64,000 bases of DNA. It comes from Petrosia ficiformis (Eukaryota > Porifera > Demospongiae > Haplosclerida > Petrosiidae). The DNA lies in contig OX345641.1 in the NCBI GenBank assembly GCA_947044365.1, positions 4,496,460 through 4,560,459 on the forward strand, written 5' to 3'. The stretch's first letter is position 1. Every line of letters begins with the position of its first letter. The notes under the pieces were generated by a model. It was not told where the DNA came from. It searched no databases and saw nothing but the letters and a program-made list of their open reading frames with translations. Below are positions 34,346-47,300 of the stretch, one piece after another. Position numbers and translations under genes: made by a program.

Positions 34346-35345
34346 CAACTGTAACCAACTTGTGAATACAATAGCTGCCAGTACATTAGTCTGGAGAAAA
34401 ATACTGCTACTTTTCTCCTTTTATACATACAAGTTAGCCATTTGATAGGCAACCTCACTGGATGTACCACATGCATAGCATGCTGCCTCTGTTCTTTGGA
34501 GTTTTTAAAACTTCAACCTTGGATTTTCATTTTACTTTTATAATGGAATGAGTGGGTTACAATTTATATACTTATGGTCCATTGCAATTCAAATCAGACA
34601 GCAGCATCATTAGTGTAATTGCTGTTACTTTAATGTTGTTTCTTCAAGTGATAACAATGATCCCTCTTGCACTATACAACCAATACTTTTCTATTCCTCA
34701 TAGTTGAATCAAAATATATTCATAAGTTTATAAGTGATCATAATTATATAGTTGTTGCTCCAAACGGATCAGCCTTCATAGTTTCAAATCATTATATAAT
34801 GCTATACTTTTTTGTTTTATACATATTACATGATCATGTGTATCTTATTAGCCAGAAAAACTTGTGAAGTGGCTATTTAGATAAATTCATGTTTATTTCA
34901 CTAATAAAATACACATGCTTAATTATGTTATTAAAGCTAATTTAGGTAATAAATTATTATATCTGATCTGCCTTCAGACCAATTACAACATGTATAATGG
35001 CATTTGGTTTTTTATATTTGTTTAAAATTGTTTCTTTTTTCTTTTTAACCAAGCTGGAATATTTCAAAACTATGTAAAAAGCACTGCAGGCCTAGAGATC
35101 TAGACCTATGCAGGAAAACACCCCTTTCCTCTTAGTGGCCTGGTCCTAACAATCACATGCACTATTAACACTTCTGTATATATAATAGTAGTTATAAATT
35201 CTGTGTAAGTGTTGAGAGAACAAAATGGTAAGTTTCATGTGAAATGTGAAGATGAACTTTATATATAATTATAGTGGAATAGTGTAAAATTGCATTATTC
35301 AAAAATGACATAATGATTATTTAATATGAGGTTGGTAGGAATAGA

Positions 35346-38300
35346 TCACTGCATTGTTTCTTCTTCAGGGTTAAAGAGTTCTGATGATAGCACTGTATTA
35401 TTGATATTATGATTCACGATCAGGTCATAATCTGTCATCATTAGCTTATATCGATCATTTGTTATTTCTATTGGGTGTCTGAGATGTCGTAACGTTTGAA
35501 TTTTCAATATTAGTTTCCACCTAAAAGAATTATCAATACTATAATATAAATAGCTATTCTTAGTATAATATTATGTGAAATTCATAACTATGTATTTTCT
35601 GTACTCCAAAAAATATGAAAATTTATATAGAAATTACAAATTTACAACTTATTAATTCTATGTGTGTTTAGATGTGTGCATATCCACTACTTCAGTTAAA
35701 CTGGACACATTTTCAAGGTTAGCATACTTATAATTACTGACAAGTAGACACATATGTTTTAAACTACATTTAATTGTTAACTGGGATGGTCAGTGAAGTA
35801 CATGTACATAGCAACCTATAACAGTTAAAGCACCACTTGAGAATAAAAATTAAATCTAGTGATCCACTGATAAGAAATTTACTGATATTCAGATTGTTGG
35901 TTTTGAAATTTAATGTAGTGACAACTGATACCAATCTGATATTATATATAACTTCTGGTTTCTGATCTTTCAGTGAAAAATTAAATATCTCTAAGCCGTG
36001 ATTAATGATGCTATGATCACAAGAAATGACATTATTAGTACACTTATTACAATATGAGTTACATCTTTTAGTACCAATACTGGAAATAATGTTCAATAAT
36101 GAGCGTTGCTAATTACTAATCCAATTATCAGAGCATCACTAATTAAATCACATGCAAAAGGTGGTGCATTTCAGTGCCCACCTATCAAATGAAAAATACT
36201 TGTGTAACAAAACTAATGAATACTAAATGGATAATAAACAATTAGCTAACTCACATTATATTCGTAATCCATATACAGACACAGATTAAACCAATGGATA
36301 AAGGTATGTAGTAGAAAACAGCTAACATAGAGGCGAATGAAGTCACTGGATCTATATCAGTTCCACAAGAAGGTATACTAACCGAAGTATTGTGAGGAGG
36401 TTTTTGTAGTATATCATCCAACCGAGAATTACCTCTCAATAGTAAGAGGAAGAGAAACAAGATTAGGATGGATAATTCAAGTATATTACTGAGTCTTCCT
36501 TTGTATGGATTGAGGTAGCCATAAAGCAAAATGAGAATCATTAGAAATAGAAGAATAATTGTCTGTATAAAAAATTAAAATGAATCAATTAACAATTATA
36601 TATTTGTATCACATATTGTTATTTGGAGCTAGTATGCAATTTAGAACTTCAATTTATATTCAAAAATGAATCAATTATTATCGGTTTGTTGGAGAGAGAG
36701 AGTTAAGGGTAGTTCACATAATGACATAAAGCCTTGTGTCAATGCATTGTATTCTAAACAAGATATGCTTAGTCTAGTGAAACAGACTATTGTTGAATAC
36801 ATAAGATTTTCTCCTTTTATATGGAAGACAACAATGCTAAAGCTTTTTCATACACTGTAGGAAGTGAGACAAACACATCTCTTTCGCCTAAGAATGCTAG
36901 AACTACTTTCAATTGCTCATCTCTGAGAATTTCACAGCCAAGTCTCCTAAGTAAGTTAAGAGCTGCTTCTTTATATCCATATGTACTTGCACTACATCTT
37001 GTAGCAATCTTTAATTAAAAAATTGCAGGTGCAATTAATGTAATCTGAGTGGAATGCAGGATTTGGTAAATGAGAACAGGCAGAAGCGTTAATTCTGACT
37101 GGGCCAGACTCCCCATGCCATTCGATTTTCAAAAAGGGGAGAGGGTAGTTCACTAATAAAATGGGTCTTATATCCCTGGAGGAAGGGGTATACCTCCTAT
37201 ACATATCATATGTACAAAAAAGTGGTAGAAACAAAAACCCCAGTTATTATTAACATAATAAATAACAAACTGAATGCTCACATGATTGTCAGGAAAAGCT
37301 GTGATGAATATCACTATGAATAGTCTCCTGAAGAGCTCTACTGCACACCAAAATCCCAAATACGGCTTGAATGGATGTTTCAAAGATGAACCAAGTTCAT
37401 TGAGAATTGTGTGTTTCTGAATAAAAGTATATACTTATAACATATAAAAGCATAGGAACAAGATTGGGATGCTGCCTTGCTTTGGCAATAGAATTAAATA
37501 CCATTAAACACGACTTCCACATAACAATCGTACATAAGTATCGCTTTTTTGTGTTTTGCCTTTACGCAAGCTATATGTACTTATGTAGGGTTGTTATGTG
37601 GAACTGGTGTTTAATGTAGAAGTGGTATTTAATTTTGTTGCCAAAGCAAGGCACTGTCCCAATCTTGCTCCTGTGCTTTTTTCTTGTTTAGAATCTGGCC
37701 CATAGGGCCATCCCATGTTTTTCTACGGGTTCAAACTATATATATATATATATATATATTATAATATGTGTTTGTGGCCACTTACGTGTATATACGTAGT
37801 CAAGGAAGTTACGTCATTCCCGGGAGCTCGGTCAATTAATGGGAGTGGCACATAAAAGAACACGTGCTCATTGCTGCTCAAGCTCTACAGACCTAGTCTG
37901 GGTACCCGCCCCTTCGCTATATAGGACCTATTAGCATACTATGTATATTACATATGTAATATATATAGATTGCTAACAGGTCCTATATATATAAAAAATA
38001 TAGGACCTGAGTTTTGTGTCTGAGGATGTGTGATATAGCTCGAGCCTGTGAGGGCTATATCACATCCGAGGACACAAAACAAGGGTCCTATATTTTGTAT
38101 ATAGGACTGTTAGCATACTATATACAATATATTGTATGATAGTGAGATCTCCTGCATAGTGTGCACATGGAAGTTCTATATACAATATATAGAACTCACC
38201 ACATCAAAAGGATGATGTCACCATTATACTATATATATATAATTATATAGCTATATACATACATAAATGTGTGAAAGGACAGATGGTTAGCACAGTCACG

Positions 38301-41300
38301 ATTGCACATGGTGAGTGGATAACAGTTACAGAGCAGATTAGAATTTGCTGTTGCTTATCTATGTATATTACATTATTTGCATTGCCAGCAATAAAAACGA
38401 AAAACAACTTGAAAGATGATGTCTCCCCTTTCCTTTCCCTCGCCACCTAAATGAAACTGTGGTTATAGGTTATATGTACCTCAAAGTACCACATGGAATA
38501 TATTGTCACAATGAGTAGTTTTGGACTGGTCTATGGATTCACTCCTTGTCTTCAAAGGAAAGGTCAGCATTTCAAATAATAATTGTAGAATGCCATCTTG
38601 ATACAAACATTTCTCGAGTGGCACTGAAGTCAGTGGCAACATTCAAGATGTGGCTCTATGGTTGCTGCAGTTATGCCACATACTGTATGATGCTATTGTC
38701 ATATTTAGTGCTATCATGCAACGATTATATTAAAATTACAATACTATCAGAATTAAAAAATATACTCAGCATAATAACTTTATTATTCAATATGTGCACA
38801 TGTGTATATACATTCAAATTAGATATCATACCTTTAATCTTTTTTGTGTTAGTAATATACAAACTGGAAGTATTACAACACTGATTAGGATCCAGAGGAG
38901 AGAAAATAATGATAGAGGAAGATGACCATCAGAAAAACACTTCACAGAACCATCAACATACCACCTCTATAAAAATAACTTATTTATGAACACATTGTGT
39001 ATATTCCTACTTTGCTAGTTATGTGGCTTAATTATTACTGACAAAATGAATATAAAAATGTTTTCAAAGTATGTAATGACACAATACTGTATATGTGGAA
39101 ATATTGACTGTATAGTAAATATTGACAATTTGCTGTACACAAAGTATGGACGAATTAAATTTTGACTATTAGCGAAATTAAATTTCATTAAATGGGCATG
39201 ACTGAACATGTACATTTTATGTCCAAAAGACAGCTGTTCCATTTTAATTTTATCACTGGAAGTATTTAGTAGTGGAACTGTGAAATGGAGACTACTACTT
39301 CTTGTTAGATACATTCTAACGAATATATCAGCACATATGCATTTATGAATTAAAGAATTTTATTTGACGGTTTGAATCCCAAATTGCCAAACTGGCAAAT
39401 AAAAAACACTGACAATATTTCCATGTATACAGTATACAACTACTATATAGTATAATACTGTATAGGTTTGAAGCTGAATGTTATTCAGCATCGCTACAAT
39501 ATAAATGATAGGTATATATATACATACTGGAGTAAACGATCCATTCTCATTTGGAATTCTTGGACAATTAAGAATAGTAGTTGCTGTATATATTGTGTGT
39601 GTATATAATAACAGTAGTATAGTCCATATTCCATGTCCATTAAATGTAGACAAAATGATAGGAGTGAATTTAGTAAGACAATACCTGAAATGGATAATTT
39701 AGTGATACTTCAGAAAATAATAATACAATTATTACATACCTTACTACTACTGCTATTGGTACTACAAATAAAGCAGTGATTGCTGGTATGTATCTTAAAG
39801 CATAAGAGTCGAGAGTACTGATTCCTTTGTAGAGACAGAAGTCATATGGAAAGTATAGACTCAAAGCACTAGAAACATACATGAGCTAAAAGGAAGTAAA
39901 TTCCATAAATTATTAAGAGGCATATTCAAATTTATCTTTACTATGAAATTCCTGGTTGGAATTGCTGACCTCTAAACACAGACATTGTCTTGTGTTGATA
40001 CTGTTAGCACTCTAAATTTAAAAGCAATTTATGCTGTTTCTGTTAGCTAGACAATAGCTAAAGATATTGAACTTGCTAGCTCATATCATACTATAGTCTA
40101 CACAGCAGCAGTCTTTTTTTAAAATACAGTTTATAGGATTTTGGCAACAAAGCATTACACTATGCTACAATTCAAAAAAAAAAAAAACAACTATAAAAGA
40201 AAATACCAAACACTTCACTCAGTTCATCATGCTTCATGCACAAGCCAACAAGAAATAATTAGTGTATAATAATTATTATGGAATAGGCAGAGATAGGATT
40301 CCTATCATAGTATTGTACCATAATATGTTTTAATTATTTGTAAACATTAGCTACTGATTTGCAAAATTTAAGATGTGTGTGTATAATAAGAACAAATTAC
40401 CTAAAAATCTACTATTACAGTAGTAGGGTAATTATGCCACCTTAATGATACCCACATGTGAAATAAACAACAAAACACAAAAGAAAACAAATCACCTAAT
40501 GTGATTACACAATAGCAAATAGTTATACCACAATATATTGGTAAATCATGAGTTATTACATATTTAAAAGATATTGTGATGTAGATATGTGAGATTGACA
40601 TGACTGTAGCAAGCAATAATGCATATTAAAAACAGGATTTGAAATTATAATTATAATTGTAGAACTTAAGAATACAGTGCAAATACAGTACTTGTACTGA
40701 GGTCATATTGAAAATACTTACATATTTTCCAATGATGTTGAAAGATGCTGGGAAATGAAGTGAAACTAGAGGAGCTACCTGAATACAAATATAAATTTAG
40801 GTATAATAATGTGATGCAGTTTAGAAGTACAAACCTGAATATAAAACAGCAGAGAATAACTCCACTTTGGCAGAGGAGCATCAAATAATACTACTAATAT
40901 TATCACTATTACATCAAGAATCACTAAATGAAAGCATAGTAGTATATGGAGTACAATTTGTGTAACCCAAATATAAATTATGTTTATAGTAAAATAGTAT
41001 TACATACAATTAAAAATATTTATTTGGCATAAGTCTGGAAAATAAAGAGAATATGTCAAATTTCTGCATTATTGTTTGTTATTGTACATGTTACCTAGAG
41101 CTGGTATCAGTATTATATTTGTTTTATCACATGAGACACACTCATTTAGAAGAATACTCACACCAAGATTATTCTTACATTCTCCACATAGTATACCTAT
41201 AATTCATAAACAAGTATTAGGTTTTCCAAAAGGGAATATTATTCACTTACCTTTCCTTTCACATACACACTGTCTATCCGGATCAGAATTTACATATACA

Positions 41301-44300
41301 TTTGCACATGAACTAATCCCAATACTGGTGTTAAAATAACAACGACAATATCCAGAAGGACACAAGTGGAAGAACAAACCAACAGAGTTATCTTCAACAT
41401 GCATTGCCCAATGATGTTTCTGTTTTGAATAAGAAATAATAAAATGAATAAACTTTGTAAACAGTGACAAAGGCTACTTCATACCTCAATAATAATAGAA
41501 TCTTGATCATCTTCACATAATAATACATCACTCACACTTATATCACACTGACAGGTTGTATGATTCCCTTCAATAACTTCGTATGTATAACCTCCAATAC
41601 ATTTTTCAGCTATTAGTGGTATGGATTCCAAATCACCCTAATTTATTAAAATCATGTGAAATTACTGTATGTACTGTTGGTTGAACGACTGAAGTAATGT
41701 AGTAACTAGCTTCATTGTTATAGTATTATAGTATTCCCATCTATTTTTTGACAGGTAAAATGAAAACTAGAAAGCAAGATAAATGATCTACTTTCCTTAT
41801 CTTATTGTTAGTACATGTATATCAGCTCCATTATTATTAAAAAATCCATTTGTACTTCAATCTACAAAAATTAAATCATTGTGAAATTTTATTGTTTTCC
41901 ACTATTTTCAATTTAGTGCTAATACAGTCTATGAAAATAATTTTGTTTACTGTCAAATTCCCAATCTACATTAATAAGTCAATTAAATTATATTCCAATG
42001 GCAAACAATTTATGTGGGATCAATTACATATTTTTAATCATAGACGAGATATAATTATAATTACGTGTAAATGAAAAGTGGTGCATAGCCATTACAAAGC
42101 CCTCACATCCTTCCTTCCTCCCTTCTCCCATTAGATCCACTATTGATTTCCTAAAGGTCATTCTCACATTCATCATGATTGCAGAAAAATGTTCATAACT
42201 TTAATTTTAAATGACAAAAAATCTTTTTACGTTTACCATTTTTATATAATTATTTTTCTTTCCTTTTTTTCGTGTGCATTCAATTTCAATCCATTGCTCA
42301 TTATTGAGTTACAGTAAAATCATAAACTATACACTACATTACATATGAAGTCATCACATCCTAGTTTTGAGGTCTATATGAATGTGAATGGACTTTAATT
42401 AATTATCAAACACTAAATACATGAATATCAATTAAAACCATTAAATACCTCTCTATTAATGAGTAATATTCCAAAATATGAGACATCAATATCTCCCAAT
42501 TTATCACCTACATAAGTATTCCTAGTATGATTCCTCAGATAATATGTAAAGTTGGTAATGAAGGGTTGTTTTGATATAAGAAAGGTGTTGGGTGTTAATT
42601 CAGCAACATCCTGTAAGGCACATAAAGTTATTTATTATTCATGCTCTGAGTTAAATATTGATGGAGAACTAATTACAATTATTATAATAATTGCATGATT
42701 TGTAAAATTGTATGGTACTTCTAAATTTGCAGGATAGTGACAACTAAAAGATTTAGTATTGCTTCCAAAAATATCACAATAAGATACAGTATCATGAAAT
42801 AGAAATCGGAATGCTTATAAAATGTACATAATGTCTTTATTTATTGCATTTGTCAACAAATGGTAAAAGTCTTCAGTCAAAGTTAAGCACACTAGCTTGT
42901 TCTAGTTACTTTTAGGTATAAAATTTAAATTAGGCAAATTAGAAAAATCAGGTTTACTAAAAATTCCAGTGTGTTGATATAACCAAAAGCCAATATTGGC
43001 TCAGGGTTGGGGCCGATTACAATAGTAATTGTAATTGATTACAATCATTTACATTTTTTTCACTGTAATCATTCACAATTGTAATCAACTTTCCACAAAC
43101 AGCATAATTGTAATCATAAGTAATTGCTATAATCACAAGTGAATTACAGTAGCCTATGCAGACACGTGTCACCTTCAGATTCTGGCTTCTAGCACTCCTG
43201 TAAAACCCGTTCTTTTTCTATCGCTGCCGAACAAGGTTTTCCGACCAGACAGGTGCTGTTTATCTGATGAACTGAATGATGTAGTTATTTGTGTAGTCAT
43301 GGCAATGAAGCATAATAATAATTGTAGTCATGGGTCTATAATCGCTTTTTATGGCCCGTAGGGCCATCCCTACGAAGAAAGAAAGAAAGAAAGAAAGCTG
43401 CTATGTAGAAACTGGAACTAATAGCAATCTATTCTACCTGAAATATATTCCTAAAGTTCTACAAGATCCTTTAAACTGTAAGGAGAGTAGGTAATCAACT
43501 ATAATAGGCTATTGTGTTTCGGGCTTGATAAAGTCAGCCGACTGACGTTACTGAATGTTGGACACCAAGCAATCATAGGGATACTTTTTCTCTATATACA
43601 GGTATCTTGTTCCCCCCTAATTATAATCATAATCTTCATGCGTAATTACTGTGTAATCATAATTGTAAAAATTCTCATGTAATTGACCCCAACCCTCATA
43701 CTGTATCACAATATTGAATGAAAATACTAATATTGTGATATAAAAATACATATTGCACATCCCTAATCCAGGCATACTGGTGATACAACCATAACCAATA
43801 TAGTGCGAACTGTGCGGTAATATAAACATTAGTAAGATGTTTAATGACTAATTCAAATTTTATATTCACTACATTCTGTTCAGTAACATTTTACTACTGC
43901 ATGCAAATGGATTGGTTAAACAACTTTCAGTATAAAAAAGACTGAGCAATTATTTTTTTTAACAATTATTACATGCATATACTTCCAACTCCATAACAGT
44001 TAATTGAACTTACCCTACCACTTTGCTGTTGTGATCGAAATGAAAACCTTGTAACTGATCCAGTTGGATTGCCTAACTCATCAACACCTTTAAGGGAGAG
44101 ATTCAACCTCTTTCCAGGCCAGCCCACTACTTCATTTAGATTACATAGATCAAGATGAATAGAATCAGTTAATACTGAATATCTTTGATTGTAGGGATCG
44201 GAAAACCCAGTGTTAGCATTGTCACTTCTAAGGATAAGAGACTACTTTGTAATTATGCATTGATTCCCCTTTCTTTTCATGTATAACAATGTTGTAATAA

Positions 44301-47300
44301 TATACTTCACCTTACCTTATATGAAACACTGGCCAGTTTGGGAAGAATGATAAATCAAAAGACCTGTAAATACTGGTGTTGACCCATGAGCAAGCAGTGA
44401 GACTAGTGGCATAAATAGCTGCACCAAACCATGCTGAATTTTGTGTGAATGTTATATTTATTCCTGTCTGTTAGAAATAAAGTAAAAATACAATTTCTTT
44501 TATGAATTTATGATTAGGGATTAGAAATTAAATAGGAAAATTATTTTAAAATTGTAATACAGCATGAATGCATAGTCGTAACAAGGGTGGACAACACATT
44601 GAGCTATTTCAATTCATACTATGGTAATATTATATAATTATGTAGTCGAATATAGTAATAATCATTAACGATGATATCATAACACTATATAAGTATATAC
44701 GTGTATTCATGTATAGTACATTGGAATGTTTTTATCCTTTAATTTACTAAATGTGTAAGATGTATATGTTTGTTATGTGGAATGTACCCACAGTGTCCCT
44801 CATTAGTAAATTAATCAGCCATGAATAATGATTTACATCACTAAGCAATTAGTAAATGAACTAAATCCCATTTAGCCAAATAGTGTGGAAAGTTATATTC
44901 ATAATAAATTTTATATTACCTAATTCATTATGTTATAAATACTAAATATTGAGAGTATATACACTCATATTCACCAACAGATATATAGAACCAAGGAACC
45001 AACTACATTATAATTACGTGTAATTATGTATAATACTGTCTAATGAATAAAATTGGTTAAAACAGCAAATCAATTTATTTGTATTATACACAACTGTTAT
45101 GCATGTACCTTAGACCATTGTGATGGAGGTAATACCGTATCTGATTCCAACAGTAGGAAACATTGTGGATTATATAGCAATTGTTGAAAAGATTCTACCA
45201 AAGGTACAGCGGAAGCAAATATACTAGCACCATATCTAATGTAGTGAAATTTAAAGATACTATGCTAATACAAGTGTACATATCATTATAAATTATTAAA
45301 TCTTAATAATTAAGTTTTTACCTTCCTTTATTCCCATGAAATAAGAGTTGAAGATTATTAACTAAACGTATTTGAGAAAATGAAAGAAGAAATATAGCAG
45401 CACCATCTACTGCAGTGTTATTAATGAATTCCACTCTACCACTCATTATCACTCTAGCACCAACTACCTGAATAGAAAATGTTTAATATCTCTGATACAT
45501 ATTAATATTGCATTCCAACTAACCCTTAATGCAGAACCTATATTTCCAATGAATTCATTTCTACCATACATTCCGTATGTCAAGAATCCTATAGTGACAA
45601 TACTGTTTTCACCAGTGTTATTAGCAAACAAACTATAGGATAAAGACATTAATTATAATTATAAGTTGCAAATTATAATTTGTGTTTGCAAGGATTTAAA
45701 GTTGCATATAATTATGCTGTTGACACCATAACATTTACTTGTAGTCTTTTTTTTGTTATTATACCCATATTGATTTTTGCATTCACGACTTTATACAATC
45801 AGGCAAAATCAGGGGTGTGCAATTATAATCGAAATGAAATCGTAATGTAAATTATACACTGGATTATTCATCTGCACTTGATTTGCGACCTTCATTTCAA
45901 TACAATTAATTCTGATAATCAACTAATCACTTAATCTTGATTCTGAGACTGTATCAATCAATTACTGATTTCTTTTCTTGCTGGGTAATGTATTTTCTTT
46001 TGATATTGATCTATATTGTCTATAGCATATAAAGTACATGCCATTATAAAGAATGGAAAATGCCACTGTAACTTAGGTTCAATGGATGCTATTTTTGTAT
46101 TGTACATTGTAAGTACAAATTCATGTAGTATTCAGAAATAAGTAAGCATCTGTTGTTTTCACAGCTAAGAAGTGTGGCTTGAAAGTGAAATGGCATCAGT
46201 AATTGAGGAAAACAGAAAAGTAGTTAAAACTAATAGTCTAAGGGCCACAAAAAAAGTACAGCATAAGTTATTTTCTTGTTTAAGTTAAAGTATGCTTACT
46301 GCTGTATAGCTGGAATATAAGAAATAAATATAGAATTGTAAAAAAAAAAACATTTTTTGGCCAGCAACTTGACTTGAACATGCTAAATCCACCTCTGAAT
46401 AAGGATAATGATACGCAACAGATTATACTTACAATAATTATCCTATATACACTGTATTGCTGTTTTTTTCACTATGCTTTAATATGATTATGTAGTTTAT
46501 GTGCTATAGTCAATATAGATCAAAATGAAATCAAACTAGTACTTGTAAATATTACCTAGCAGGAAAAATCAATCAGCATTGAGGAAAAAAAAATTACATT
46601 GAAACTCCTGTTGACCAACTTCCGTTTAAAATAACTCTCATTTCCTTTTGCAGTTATATTATATATACTCCCAAGACTGAAAATGCATACTAAGATTGAC
46701 GTGTGTGTGTTCATTCATTACAATTAAGTCAGTGACTCACCAGTCCCTTATAGTGTTGACTGGAAATGATTCCCTCTCTTTAAAATCCTCACTCATATAA
46801 CCAGATATTGCTGCTCCAAAACCATTTTGTTGATCAAGTAAGACATTTGATACAAATTTACAATCAAGAATATGAAAAATATTTGTTCTTCCTCCATTAA
46901 GCAGAATCCCATGGAATAATCCTGAACCTGAAGTGGAGAAGTTATTTATAAAAGCGCAACTTTTTGTATTGAAAATATGAGGAGCTCCAAGTGTTCCTTG
47001 ACCACCAACAAAGATTGCACCAGCACCTCCTAACACTGCCATATTTGAGTCGAAAACACTGTCCTCCACAATTGCTAAATGAGCACCAAATCCATTGAAG
47101 AGAATATACATAGCACCACCAAAGGATCCTACTTTGTTCTTTACAAAATAACATCCACTTACTAGTGCAGAAACATTAAAATGATCTTCTCTTACAAATA
47201 TTGCCATTCCTCCTCCTCTATCTGTAAAGACTCCACTCTCAAACACTTCATCAACAGTACGAAAAGTCATATTGGGATAAACTGAATTATTGACAAACAC

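Noticed and set aside
38546..38884. 112-codon plus-strand ORF with hydrophobic stretch
   Set aside because: It overlaps, antisense, the receptor exon 38832-38966, whose RWYVDG motif and splice phases are clear.
46942..47154. 70-codon Trp- and Cys-rich ORF
   Set aside because: A frame shadow inside the large receptor exon 46741-47490.
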